This document shows, piece after piece, positions 8,432-18,130 of a stretch of 37,416 bases of DNA. Each line of letters starts with the position of its first letter. Position 1 is the stretch's first letter. Position numbers and translations under genes: made by a program. Location of the stretch: positions 1 to 37,416 of the IMG/VR virus record IMGVR_UViG_3300036845_000599. One strand, 5' to 3'. The DNA is from a virus. The notes beneath the pieces were generated by a model. The model worked only from the letters and a program-made list of their open reading frames with translations, did no database searches and was not told the DNA's origin.

Positions 8432-9168
8432 GCGGCATCGCGACGGCAGTCATTGGTGCGGCCGTGATCGGCGGCGTCGCCACCACCATCGCGTCCAATA
8501 AGGCGGCGTCCGCCACCAAGAGCGCGAGCGATGCGGCGATCGCCGGCGAGAAGGGGGCCCTAGCGCAACAGGCGGCCCTCTCCCAGCCCTACCGGGATTT
8601 GGGCACCAGCAACATCCCCACCTACCAGTCGCTGCTCTCGGGCAACAAGCAAAAGGCGGAGAGCACGCTGCAGTCGATGCCCGGGTATCAGTTCGCGCTG
8701 GACACCGGCACCGAGGCGGCGAAGCGCTCGAGCGCGGCGTCGGGCCTGAACCTCTCCGGCAACCAGGTGGGCGCGGTCGAATCCTTCGGCGTCGGGCTCG
8801 CGGACTCCACCTACCAGACCGAGCTCGCAAACCTGTTGCAACCGATCCAGTTGGGCCAGGCGGCCGCGGCCGGCCAGGCGGCGAACATTGGTGCCACCGC
8901 CAATACGGTGGGCTCGCAGATCATCGGCCAGGGCAACACCCAAGCGGGCATCGATGCCAACCAGGCCGCGTCCTACACGAAGCTCGCGGGCGGCGCGGCC
9001 AATTCCTTGCTGACCTACAACACCTTGCAGGGCTTGAACAATCCCGCCGGCGGCGGCAACCCGCAGAACTTGGGCGGCTCGACCCCGGTGGCACCGGACG
9101 GCTCGACGTTGACCTATGACGCGAGCGGCAACATCACGGGCTCCGCCCCCGTGGCCGCTGTCCCGTAA
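8428..9168 (+). CDS. DNA ejection / transfer protein, P22 gp7-like
   Basis: 246 residues. A hydrophobic N-terminal helix (ATAVIGAAVIGGVATTIAS) is followed by Ala/Ser/Gln-rich helices and QPYRDLGTSNIPTYQSLL, then MPGYQFALDTGTEAAKRS, both hallmarks of a widespread podovirus internal virion protein (DNA transfer protein) family. The C-terminus is a Gly/Asn-rich tail. These proteins leave the head with the DNA and help form a conduit through the cell envelope. The next two genes look like its partners, as gp7/gp20/gp16 in P22. ATGA overlap with the SET gene. Confidence 0.75.
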   Translation: MSGIATAVIGAAVIGGVATTIASNKAASATKSASDAAIAGEKGALAQQAALSQPYRDLGTSNIPTYQSLLSGNKQKAESTLQSMPGYQFALDTGTEAAKRSSAASGLNLSGNQVGAVESFGVGLADSTYQTELANLLQPIQLGQAAAAGQAANIGATANTVGSQIIGQGNTQAGIDANQAASYTKLAGGAANSLLTYNTLQGLNNPAGGGNPQNLGGSTPVAPDGSTLTYDASGNITGSAPVAAVP

Positions 9169-9177
9169 GGAGCACCG

Positions 9178-10782
9178 ATGGCACAGTTTGACCCCTCTAC
9201 CATTCAGGACATCGGCGCGGGCGCCGCCTCCTTCGACCCGGCGGCCGACACCCAAAAGGCGCTGACCCTGGCGGACCTCTACGACCAGAACAAGCTGAAC
9301 AAGATCAAGGTCGCCGACGCCACCCAAAACCAGCAGGACATGACCTACGCCAAGCAAATCCTGCAGGGCAAGGACCTCTCGAAGCTCGACGATCAGAACG
9401 CCGCGGTGGCGAAGATCACGCAGCGCAACCCGCAGTTGGGCATGGAGCTCATGCGCTCTTTTTCCGGCCAGCGCCAGGACCAAAACGCCGAGAAGGAGCA
9501 GCAGCTCAAGCTCTACGATCACAAGAACGACATCATCGGCGGGGCGATGTACCAGTTGAAGGCGAAGCACGACCAGCTTCTCCAACAGGGCATGAACGAG
9601 CAGCAGATCCACGACGCCATGAAGGGCGACGTGATGACCACCATCAAGGGCTTAGTCGACGCCAAGACCCCGGACGGCAAGCCGCTCTTGGATCAGAACG
9701 ACGCCAAGATCATGCAGCAGGGCTTCGGGAACGGCTACAACACCGGCTTCGTGGACCAGGCGGTGTCGCGCAGCGCCCAGGCGAAGGCGGCGATCGCGCA
9801 GAAGTTCAAGGAGCTCGACGAGCAGCGCAAAACCAAGGACGAGGACCGCAAGGAGCGCGCGACCAACGCGGCGATCGCGGCCGGCACCCGTCGCGGCGAT
9901 CAGGCGGATCGGCGCCTGACCGACCAGGAGCAGGCGGCCAAGGCGAAGCGGGCGGTGGCGGAGGGCGGCAAGCTCGAGCCCGACGATGCCACCGCGCTCG
10001 CCGAGCAGTACCTGGCCGGGGATAAGTCCGTGATGACGGGCTTAGGGAGAGGCGCGCAAGGCGCGGAGAACATCATCCTGGTGCGCCACGCGATCGCGCG
10101 CGAGGCGAAGGCGCAGGGCATGAAGCCGGCCGACATCGCCGCGCGCCTGGCCGAGTACCAAGGCTACACCGCCGAGCAGCGCTCCTTGGGCACGCAGCAG
10201 GCGAACGTCGAGATGGCCTCCTCCGAAGCGCAGCAGATGATCCAAAACGCCCGCGGCGCCTCGGACGACACGGCGGTCGCGCGTGCGCACGCCTTGGGCT
10301 GGAACAAGATCGACCAATGGACCGACAAGCAGCTGCAGGGGCCGGAGAACGCGAAGCTCGCCTCGTTGAAGGCGGCCACCACCGCGGTCATCAACACCTG
10401 GTCCCGGGCGATCAACCCGAAGGGCGTCGCCACGGTGTCGGACAAGGAGCACGGCTACGAGCTCCTGAACGCCGCCCAGGACAAGGCCACCTACGACGCC
10501 GTGCTCGATCGCTTCCAGCAGGAGACCGAGGCCTCCCTCGCGGCGCCAGCGTCCGCCAAGCAGCGCCTGCACGACGCCTTCATTTCCGGGCAAACGCCGA
10601 CGCCGGCCGCGGCGCCCACGGCGGCGTCCTTGCAGCCGACCCCGGGCCGCGACGCCCCGCCCGGCGGCGGTCCGGCCGCGATCCCGAAGCCTGCCGCCGC
10701 CGCTCAAGGGCCGACCGCGACGGGTCCGGACGGCAAGAAGGTGCAGTGGAACGGCACCGCTTGGGTGCCTGTCGGTGGCTGA
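9178..10782 (+). CDS. Internal virion / ejection protein with long helices
   Basis: 534 residues dominated by Ala, Gln, Lys and Asp in long helical stretches, including a strongly charged coiled-coil segment around residues 200-265 (QKFKELDEQRKTKDEDRKER). The C-terminal 70 residues are a Pro/Ala-rich linker ending with KVQWNGTAWVPVG. There is no peptidase or lytic motif I can see. Composition, size and its position between the gp7-like gene and another large helical protein support an ejection-complex role. The start ATG follows GTAAGGAG. Confidence 0.65.
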   Translation: MAQFDPSTIQDIGAGAASFDPAADTQKALTLADLYDQNKLNKIKVADATQNQQDMTYAKQILQGKDLSKLDDQNAAVAKITQRNPQLGMELMRSFSGQRQDQNAEKEQQLKLYDHKNDIIGGAMYQLKAKHDQLLQQGMNEQQIHDAMKGDVMTTIKGLVDAKTPDGKPLLDQNDAKIMQQGFGNGYNTGFVDQAVSRSAQAKAAIAQKFKELDEQRKTKDEDRKERATNAAIAAGTRRGDQADRRLTDQEQAAKAKRAVAEGGKLEPDDATALAEQYLAGDKSVMTGLGRGAQGAENIILVRHAIAREAKAQGMKPADIAARLAEYQGYTAEQRSLGTQQANVEMASSEAQQMIQNARGASDDTAVARAHALGWNKIDQWTDKQLQGPENAKLASLKAATTAVINTWSRAINPKGVATVSDKEHGYELLNAAQDKATYDAVLDRFQQETEASLAAPASAKQRLHDAFISGQTPTPAAAPTAASLQPTPGRDAPPGGGPAAIPKPAAAAQGPTATGPDGKKVQWNGTAWVPVGG

Positions 10783-13144
10783 TATCCCGCCCCCGCCGCC
10801 GGGGTTCACCTTGGACGCCGCTCCGGGCGGGGGAGGCGTGCCACCGCCGCCGCCCGGTTTCACCCCGGACACGCCCACTGCGGCAAAACCGCAGCCATAC
10901 AGATCGTCGAACCTCTTGGAACATGCCGACATCGCGGCGTCTTTGGGTTCCGAGGCGATCGCTGGGATCGGCGGGGGTCTCGTCAAGGCGGGCGGGTACT
11001 TGAACAACGCCTTGGGTCTCTCGGACGGCGATCCTCGTCCCGCGGCCGCCAAGCTCGAGGAGTTCCTGACCTACCACCCGAAGACCGACCGCGGCAAGGC
11101 GGTGATCGGAGATATCCACAAGGGCCTGCAGGCCTTCGAGGACTGGACCGAACGCCAGGGCCAGGAGCAGACCGACCTCATGCTGCGCGCCGGCACGGGG
11201 GCGGCGGACGTCGCGAAGCGCTTGGGCGCCCCCCCGGCGGTGGTGGACTTCATCCGCGATCACAAGGACGCCGTGGCCGCCGCCTACGGGGCGACCACCA
11301 AGACCCTGCTGAACGCCGTCCCCGCCGTCCTCTCCAAGGAGGTGGGCCTGCCGAAAGGCGCCCGGGTGGCCGGGGATGAGGGCGCCGCGATCCCGCGTCC
11401 CGCCCCTGCCCCGATTTCCCCCGCCGCGCCGCCGCCGGTGGCGCCCGCCGCGCCCGAACTGTCTTTGGCACCGTCTGCACCCCGCCAGGCCCCGACCGCT
11501 CCTGGGGCTCCTGCGGCGGTCCCAGGCGCCCCCCTGACCACGGCGCCGGCTGCTCCACGTGGAACGCCGTCCACCCTGGGGGAGGGGGCTTTGCCGGCTC
11601 CCGCCCCCCCTGTTACTCCGAAAGCGAGGGCCGAGGCCTATGTACGCGATCGCCTTGGTCTTGAGTGGAATGCTGTTGGGGCGGCGACGCAGGCCAAACT
11701 CACCCGAATCGCCGCCGATGCTCGAGCGCTGGATAAGCTCAATCCGGACGCGGTCCGCCGCCAGGCGCACCTCGAGCGCGAGGGCTTCGGCCGTAAGCCC
11801 ATCCAGACCACCGCGGGCAAACTCAACCGAGACAACGCGGAGCTACTGCGTGAGCAGGGAGCTGCAGCTACCCCATCCGGACGATCCATCGTGGAGACTG
11901 ACGTTCAAGCAAACCGAGACCTTCGTGGAAACATCGAAACACTCGTGGACCGACTCCGGGGAATAGGCACCACCCGCAGCAAGGCGACCAGCCGCGAGCA
12001 GGTGGGCGCCGCGGTGTCCGGCGACGAGGGCGCGCTCACCTTGAAGCAGAAGAAGGCCCAGGCGCACACCGATGCGCTGTATGTGAAGGCGCGCAAGGCC
12101 GAGCCCGAGGCCACGACCGCAGCGGCACCCATCCAGGAGCTCGCGCAGCAAAACCCGGCCATTCAGCATCTCGCCTGGGTGCCGGCCTGGTTCAAGAAGG
12201 CCGCGGCGGCCGAGAAGGTCGACAACCTCGAGCAGGTGAAACTGAAAGACCTCTCGGACCTGCGCCAGCAAGCGGTCGGCATCGCCAAAGCCGGCGGTAC
12301 CGAAGGGCACTACGCCGGCCAGGTCATCGAGGCGATCGACAAGGCGATGGAGGGCGCACCGGAAGTGGCGAAAGCTTGGAAGGAGGCGATCAACGCCCAC
12401 AAGACAGAACGCGCGGAGTTTGCAAATCAGGGAGCGATCGCGCGCCTGGTCGACACCAAGGGCGGAGCTTATGGGACGGACCCGAAGACCGCGCTCGAGG
12501 ATGTGTGGAAGACGGCCTTCAAGAACGCGAAGCTCGAGGAGGTGCGCCAGCTCAAGCGCTCGCTCCTCTCGGGCGATGCCGAATCGCGGCTGGCCGGCAA
12601 GAAGGCGCTGCGCACCTTGCGCGCCGAGACGGGGCAGGACCTCTTGCGCGAGATCACGAAGGGCGTGTCGACCAACGTCAAGGGCGAGACCAACATCACC
12701 GCGGAATCGATCAACCGCTGGGTGAAGGGCATGGGCGGCGGCACGCTCGAGGGCGGGGTGGAGAAGCTCAACGTGCTCATCGGCAAGCGCGCCACCAACG
12801 AGCTGATGAAGATCCGCGAAGACGCGCAGATCACCAAGACCGAGCCCACGGTGCGCAATGTGGGCAGCAACACCTTCCAGAAGATCCTGAACTGGATGGA
12901 CGAGTCGGGCCTCGGCAAGTTGGTGAAGAACGTGGGCGGCGGCCCCCTCGCGCACTTGGGCGATGTGGCCTTGAAGAGCTTCCAAAATTCGAGCGCGGTG
13001 CGCGCCGCCGGCGAGACCGCGACCAGCGCCGCGGAGCGCTCCACCGCAGCGGCGGCCACGAAGCGCGCCACGCAGATACAGCGCGAGCAGACGGCGCGCC
13101 GCCCGATCCGCCCGCCGCCGCCCACCTACGGGGACCAGAATTGA
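10775..13144 (+). CDS. Large ejection-type protein with Pro-rich N-terminal repeat
   Basis: 789 residues, GTG start at 10775 overlapping the preceding stop by 8 bases. It opens with two copies of a PPPPPGFTxDxx unit (residues about 4-32). A region that may associate with membranes (about 45-70), an Ala/Pro-rich linker (about 210-280) and a long helical Lys/Glu/Ala domain follow. The C-terminus is basic and Pro-rich. By order and composition it is the third injected virion protein (P22 gp16/gp20-like in role, not demonstrably in sequence). No lytic transglycosylase motif was seen. Confidence 0.6.
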   Translation: MADIPPPPPGFTLDAAPGGGGVPPPPPGFTPDTPTAAKPQPYRSSNLLEHADIAASLGSEAIAGIGGGLVKAGGYLNNALGLSDGDPRPAAAKLEEFLTYHPKTDRGKAVIGDIHKGLQAFEDWTERQGQEQTDLMLRAGTGAADVAKRLGAPPAVVDFIRDHKDAVAAAYGATTKTLLNAVPAVLSKEVGLPKGARVAGDEGAAIPRPAPAPISPAAPPPVAPAAPELSLAPSAPRQAPTAPGAPAAVPGAPLTTAPAAPRGTPSTLGEGALPAPAPPVTPKARAEAYVRDRLGLEWNAVGAATQAKLTRIAADARALDKLNPDAVRRQAHLEREGFGRKPIQTTAGKLNRDNAELLREQGAAATPSGRSIVETDVQANRDLRGNIETLVDRLRGIGTTRSKATSREQVGAAVSGDEGALTLKQKKAQAHTDALYVKARKAEPEATTAAAPIQELAQQNPAIQHLAWVPAWFKKAAAAEKVDNLEQVKLKDLSDLRQQAVGIAKAGGTEGHYAGQVIEAIDKAMEGAPEVAKAWKEAINAHKTERAEFANQGAIARLVDTKGGAYGTDPKTALEDVWKTAFKNAKLEEVRQLKRSLLSGDAESRLAGKKALRTLRAETGQDLLREITKGVSTNVKGETNITAESINRWVKGMGGGTLEGGVEKLNVLIGKRATNELMKIREDAQITKTEPTVRNVGSNTFQKILNWMDESGLGKLVKNVGGGPLAHLGDVALKSFQNSSAVRAAGETATSAAERSTAAAATKRATQIQREQTARRPIRPPPPTYGDQN

Positions 13145-14466
13145 ACGTACTCCTGATCGAGATGGAGTCGGCCGGCTGCGGGCTCGCCTTTGCGCTGCTA
13201 TGCCTCAAGGCCGGTCACAAGGTGCGCTACTACCTGCGGCCCGAGAACAATACGACCATCGGCGAGGGCTTCCGGGGCCTGCAGCGCGTGAAGACTTGGG
13301 TACCGCACGCCGCGAACTGGGCCGACCTCGTACTCATGACCGGCAACGACCAGTTCCTTCCGAAACTCGACGCGATCCGCAAAAAAGGCGTGTGCGTATT
13401 TGCCCCGACGGTCGCCTCGGCTGCACTCGAGATCGAACGCGAAAAGGGCATGAAGTTCTTCGAGGCCGCGGGCATCGAGGTGCCCCCCTACCAGACATTC
13501 AAGTCGCTCGATGAGGCCGAGGCCCACGTCCGGGCCCACCCCGACCGGTACGTCTTCAAGACCCTGGGCTCGGAGGAGGACAAGAGCTTGTCCTATGTAG
13601 GCAAGACGCCAGCCGACATGATCGCGCGCCTGCAGCGCTGGCGCCGCCTGGGACTCAACCCGAAGGGGAAGGTGATGCTGCAGACGTTTGTTGCGGGGCT
13701 CGAGATCGGCGTCTCGCGCTGGATGGGCACGGACGGCTTTATCGGCGAGTACAACGAGAACTTCGAACACAAGAAGCTCCTCTCCGGGAATTGCGGCCCC
13801 AACTGCGGCGAGGCCGGCACGGTGATGAAGTACGTGAAGGCCTCCAAGCTCGGGGACATGGTACTCGGCCCCTTGGAGGCGGCGCTCGTCAAGCTCGGGC
13901 ACTTGGGCGACATCGACGTGAACGTCATCATCGACAAAGCCGGCAAGCCATGGCCGTTGGAGTTCACCTGCCGCTGGGGCTGGCCCGCGGCCAACATCAT
14001 GTGGGCGACGCAGAACGGGGATCCGGTCGAATGGATGCGCGATGCCTGCGAGGGCGAGGACACCACGGACTTCAAGACCGTGACCGCCGCCGGCGTCGTG
14101 CTCGCCCAGCCGGACTACCCGTACAGCGCCGCCTCCAAAGCCGACACGATGGACATCCCGATCACCGGCCCCTCGCCGGGCAACCGCCCGTTCGTCTTTC
14201 CGCAGTCGGTGAAGATGGCGACCCTGCCCGCCATGAAGGGCGAGGAGGTCATCGACAAACGCATGTGGGCCACCTGCGGGGACTACGTGGCGGTGGTGAC
14301 CGGCACCGGCAAGACCGTGAAACAAGCGTGCGAGCGCGCCTACAAGGTGGTCAAGGAAATCGAGATCCCGGACATGATTTACCGCGATGACATCGGCGAG
14401 AAGCTCGAGGAGGAGCTGCCCGAGCTGCACGCGCACGGCTTTGCAATGGAGTTTCAGTATGGCTAA
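13141..14466 (+). CDS. ATP-grasp ligase, PurD (GARS)-like
   Basis: 441 residues. The N-terminus MNVLLIEMESAG starts a pre-ATP-grasp Rossmann-like domain. The core has YVFKTLGSEEDKS (nucleotide-binding Lys region), VMLQTFVAGLEIGVSRW, a DIDVNVII strand and KPWPLEFTCRWGWPAA (269-284), which carries the metal-binding Glu and Arg of the phosphoribosylamine-glycine ligase subgroup. It starts at TTG 13141 within TTGA. It lies between an ejection gene and a tail-fibre gene, far from any purine pathway, so de novo purine synthesis is doubtful. An amino-acid or peptide ligase acting on a virion or surface component is an alternative. ATP-grasp fold likely, substrate unknown. Confidence 0.7.
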   Translation: MNVLLIEMESAGCGLAFALLCLKAGHKVRYYLRPENNTTIGEGFRGLQRVKTWVPHAANWADLVLMTGNDQFLPKLDAIRKKGVCVFAPTVASAALEIEREKGMKFFEAAGIEVPPYQTFKSLDEAEAHVRAHPDRYVFKTLGSEEDKSLSYVGKTPADMIARLQRWRRLGLNPKGKVMLQTFVAGLEIGVSRWMGTDGFIGEYNENFEHKKLLSGNCGPNCGEAGTVMKYVKASKLGDMVLGPLEAALVKLGHLGDIDVNVIIDKAGKPWPLEFTCRWGWPAANIMWATQNGDPVEWMRDACEGEDTTDFKTVTAAGVVLAQPDYPYSAASKADTMDIPITGPSPGNRPFVFPQSVKMATLPAMKGEEVIDKRMWATCGDYVAVVTGTGKTVKQACERAYKVVKEIEIPDMIYRDDIGEKLEEELPELHAHGFAMEFQYG

Positions 14467-15463
14467 CCCGACGGTCTTCTACCTCTCCCCGGCCGGAGTG
14501 CTGCTCCAGCAGCTCTCGAACTTAGGCGTGCCGCTCGCCGGGGGCCTGGTCTACATCCTGGTGGCGGGCTCCGTGAACACGCTCGCCACCACCTACACGG
14601 ACTCGACCGGCACCACCGCTAATGCGAACCCGATGGTGCTCAATTCCGCGGGGCGCCTGGCCGCCGCCAATGCGCCCGCCTCGATATGGGTCCCGGGCAA
14701 CACGCCGCACAAGATGCTGCTGACCGACGCCGCCGGCAACCTGCTCGCGGGCGGGGTGTGCATGGACAACCTCTACGGCATCAACGACCCGATCGGGATC
14801 TTAAATTCCCTCGCGAACCCGGCCACGGGGTTCGGCGCTGACTTGGTCGCGAACGCGGTGCGCTCCTACGATGTGGTGGCCGCGGTGCGCGCGGCGAATG
14901 TGCCGACCCTCACAGGCGCCGAAACTCTGGTGATCGACGTCGAAGGCGGCGTGCTGGTGAACGATGGCCTGGGCGGTATTTTCTATTGGTCGCCGACCTC
15001 GACCGCGGTGGACGATGGCACCTCGGTCATCAAGCCGAACGCCATCATTGCGGCGAACCCGGGGCGGTATCTTCGCCAGACGAACCTCTTCGGCATCTCG
15101 GGCAACTTCAATGTGGTGATCACCGGCGCCGTCACCACGCCCAATATGAACGTGACGTGGGTGAAGAACGGCCCCTTGGTCACGGTGAACTTCGCCGGTA
15201 CCGCGCCGCTCACCTCCAATTCGGTCGCCTTCGGCGCCACCGGCTTCCTGCCGGCGCTGCAAGGGCCGACCGCCCAGGCGCTCTCCCCGCTCATCCCGGC
15301 GAGCGATAACAGCACGCCCGGTGTCGCTGCGTACTGTGTCGTGCCGAACGCGGGGGCCGGCACCGCGCTCAATTTCGTGATCAACAACGCCTCCGGCAAC
15401 TGGACGGTGGGCGCTGTCACCAAATCCTTGGCGTCGTTCGCCTTCACCTACGTCGCGCACTAG
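14459..15463 (+). CDS. Tail fibre/spike protein with head-binding-type N-terminus
   Basis: 334 residues; ATG at 14459, overlapping the ATP-grasp stop. Residues about 1-110 follow the pattern of phage fibre N-terminal domains: GVPLAGGLVYILVAGSVN, TTYTDSTGTTANANPMVL and PHKMLLTDAAGNLL. These attach fibres to the tail hub. The rest is beta-rich with a C-terminal receptor-like or trimerising region ending SFAFTYVAH. It may be a short adaptor fibre carrying the larger spike encoded next. Confidence 0.65.
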   Translation: MANPTVFYLSPAGVLLQQLSNLGVPLAGGLVYILVAGSVNTLATTYTDSTGTTANANPMVLNSAGRLAAANAPASIWVPGNTPHKMLLTDAAGNLLAGGVCMDNLYGINDPIGILNSLANPATGFGADLVANAVRSYDVVAAVRAANVPTLTGAETLVIDVEGGVLVNDGLGGIFYWSPTSTAVDDGTSVIKPNAIIAANPGRYLRQTNLFGISGNFNVVITGAVTTPNMNVTWVKNGPLVTVNFAGTAPLTSNSVAFGATGFLPALQGPTAQALSPLIPASDNSTPGVAAYCVVPNAGAGTALNFVINNASGNWTVGAVTKSLASFAFTYVAH

Positions 15464-15477
15464 GGAGACCTCAAGAC

Positions 15478-18120
15478 ATGCGCCAGTACATCGATCTGCT
15501 CTCGGACCTGCAAGGCAACGCGCTCTTCGGCGCCACCTGCAAGGTCACCAACTACGTCGGCGGCGGGAACGCGGCCCTCTTCTCGGACAATGGCTTGACG
15601 CCGATCGCGCTCTCCACGGTCTCCACCGACATCACCGGGCAGTACTCGTTCTTCGTGGCCGATGGCGACTACACGCTCACGATCTCGGTGCAGGGGTCGG
15701 TCTACAAAATCTTAAGCCCCGTGTCGATCTTTGACGGCGCCGCGCAGGTGACACAAGCCGACACCGGCGGGGCGGCCAATGTGTACGCCACGAGCTCGTC
15801 GGTGCTCGAGAAAGTGCTGCGCACGGGCTTGCGCTCCTGGATCAAGATCGCCAACACCAACAATGGGCTGGCGGCGCCGACCTACGCCTACAACGGCTTG
15901 GCGGCGAAGCCCATCATCGGCTTCGACGGCACGGTGCCCTCCTCCGGGGTGCTGGTGGCGAATGGCATCTACTCGCTCGAGTACAACGGCGCCGCCTGGC
16001 AGTTGGCGGCCTCCTTCCTCTCGCCCTCTTCCATCGGCACGCAGCTCTACCCGCCGAGCGCGGCGGAGATATCGACCGGTGTCACCGTGGTCAATGCGCA
16101 GTACCCCTACAACAACCTGCTGCGCTACGGGATCGTGCCGAACCTGTTGGCCTCGGCCGCGGCCAACACCGCGATCTTGAAGACCCTCACCAACTATTTG
16201 GTGACGGGACCGGTCGGGCGCATCTGGTCGCCCAACATCACCGGCGCGGATACGTACTACTTCAGCGACATCATCCCCTTGCGCGACGGCACGCACCTTG
16301 ACGGGGAGAACACCACGTGGAGCTTCACCAAGGTGGGCGGCCCGGGGCAGTCCGACTCCGATTGCGGCTTCCTCTATGGGATCCGCGACATCACGATCGA
16401 GAACATGACGATTGTGGCGAACTACTCGCAGTCGGGGAGCGCCTGGGTGAACGCCGGGGACTGTATCGCCTTAGGGACCCGCGGCGATTCGCCGTTCTTC
16501 CAGCCGGGCTTTGACGCGCTGATGGCATCCCGCCAGGGCAACTGCACCATTCGTAAGGTGCACCTGGTGTGCAACCACGCGATCGGCAACCCGATATACA
16601 TGCTGGGCGGGCTGCAGAACTGCACCTTCGAGGACATCTCCATGGACGGCGGCGGCGTCGCAGTCTTGGGGCTCTACTACGAATTCGGCTGGGCGACCAA
16701 TGAGGCCGACCGCTCGGCGCGCCAGACGAGCCACGCCAACAACATGCGGCTGCGGAACATCTCGGGCAAGAATTTCAGCACCACCGCGGTCCTCGTCACC
16801 TTCAACGGGGCCTATGGGATCACCGTCGATGGGCTGTACGCCGCCAACATGGCGAGCGCCTTCGGCTCAGGGTCGGGCGAGTCGCTCTTCTACCGGCCCT
16901 GGACCGGCGTGGACGATGCGGGCGCGAAACGCAACATCGTCCTGCGCAACATCACGGGCGAAGGCCTGCTCGCGACCGGCATCTCGGTGGGTGGCAAGAA
17001 TGCGCCCACGGGCGGGTACTTGGGCGGCGCGTGGGTCGCGCTCACCAACTACATTTTAGGCGCGACGCGCATCAACGGTGGCAACTGGTACGTGGTCACG
17101 ACCCCGGGGCTCTCCGGCAATACCGGGGGCCCCACCGGCACCGGCACCGGGATTGCGGACGGCACGGTGGTGTGGGACTTCATCCCGCTCGCGAACGAGG
17201 TGGACCTGGCCGAGTTCACCCTGGACGGCTTCGCCCTGGTCGCCCCGACGGGCGCTGTGTCGACCGGCGCCGGCGTGCGCACGAGTGCCGGGCATGCCTC
17301 GATCCGGAACGGCACCTGCATCAACCATTCGGTGGGCGTCGTCACCGACACCGAGTGCACGCGCTACACCATCGAGGGGGTGCGGTGTTTGAATTCCCTC
17401 GCCCAGGGCATGGAGCTTGGCCTGATTGCGAACATCTACTCGCCCGGGCGACTCGCGGTCGGCATCGTGCGCGATTGCTTCATCGCGGGCTCCGGCGTCT
17501 CCGGCGGCCAGCCGGGCATCCTGGTGAACGCGCAGCACATCTCCAGCCTGATCGAGAACAACCGCATCGGCTACGAGACCGCGCACGACGGCATCGCCGA
17601 GACCACGCAGACCTTCGCGGTGCGCGTGCTCAACTCCACCAACGCCGGCGTCATCTGCCGCGGCAACTATGTGGGCGGCGTCTCCGGCGGCGCGACCGCG
17701 TACCGCAACGACATGGCGACCCCGCTCGGGATGAAGATCGAGAAGGCGCAAGGGCTCGCGACAGTGACGGGCCTGTGGCTTTCGGACTCCCCCACCGGGA
17801 TCTTCGCCCAGACCCCGGGCTCCGGCATCGCCTTCGCGCCCGACTGCCAGTACGGCAACTGGCAGATCTGCACCCAAGCGAACGCCGCGGCCTTCAACGT
17901 CAACGCCCCCTTGAATCCCCCGGTGATCGGCGGTTTTCAGTTGACCGTGACCATCAAGAACACGAGCGGTGGCGCCCTCGGGGTGGCGACTTTCAACGCG
18001 ATCTACAAGATGGCCGCCTGGGTGCAGCCGGCCAACACCTTTTCCGCCTCGATCGACTTTGAGTGGAACGGCACCAACTGGGTCGAAGTCGGCCGCGGCG
18101 GTGTCACGGTCCCCAACTAG
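15478..18120 (+). CDS. Tailspike with beta-helix and inserted carbohydrate-binding module
   Basis: 880 residues. Residues about 1-95 form an immunoglobulin/prealbumin-like attachment domain (GATCKVTNYVGGGNAALFSD, then DGDYTLTISVQG). The central part (about 260-760) has repeated short strands with Asn/Gly turns such as NCTIRKVHLV and CTFEDISMDGGG, typical of a right-handed parallel beta-helix (pectate-lyase-like). Residues about 516-575 contain W, Y and GLSGNTGGPTG followed by ADGTVVWDFI, a small carbohydrate-binding-type module set inside the helix. The C-terminal 80 residues look like a trimerisation or receptor domain. Probable role: recognition and perhaps cleavage of host surface polysaccharide. 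Confidence 0.75.
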   Translation: MRQYIDLLSDLQGNALFGATCKVTNYVGGGNAALFSDNGLTPIALSTVSTDITGQYSFFVADGDYTLTISVQGSVYKILSPVSIFDGAAQVTQADTGGAANVYATSSSVLEKVLRTGLRSWIKIANTNNGLAAPTYAYNGLAAKPIIGFDGTVPSSGVLVANGIYSLEYNGAAWQLAASFLSPSSIGTQLYPPSAAEISTGVTVVNAQYPYNNLLRYGIVPNLLASAAANTAILKTLTNYLVTGPVGRIWSPNITGADTYYFSDIIPLRDGTHLDGENTTWSFTKVGGPGQSDSDCGFLYGIRDITIENMTIVANYSQSGSAWVNAGDCIALGTRGDSPFFQPGFDALMASRQGNCTIRKVHLVCNHAIGNPIYMLGGLQNCTFEDISMDGGGVAVLGLYYEFGWATNEADRSARQTSHANNMRLRNISGKNFSTTAVLVTFNGAYGITVDGLYAANMASAFGSGSGESLFYRPWTGVDDAGAKRNIVLRNITGEGLLATGISVGGKNAPTGGYLGGAWVALTNYILGATRINGGNWYVVTTPGLSGNTGGPTGTGTGIADGTVVWDFIPLANEVDLAEFTLDGFALVAPTGAVSTGAGVRTSAGHASIRNGTCINHSVGVVTDTECTRYTIEGVRCLNSLAQGMELGLIANIYSPGRLAVGIVRDCFIAGSGVSGGQPGILVNAQHISSLIENNRIGYETAHDGIAETTQTFAVRVLNSTNAGVICRGNYVGGVSGGATAYRNDMATPLGMKIEKAQGLATVTGLWLSDSPTGIFAQTPGSGIAFAPDCQYGNWQICTQANAAAFNVNAPLNPPVIGGFQLTVTIKNTSGGALGVATFNAIYKMAAWVQPANTFSASIDFEWNGTNWVEVGRGGVTVPN

Positions 18121-18130
18121 GAGCTCCCCC

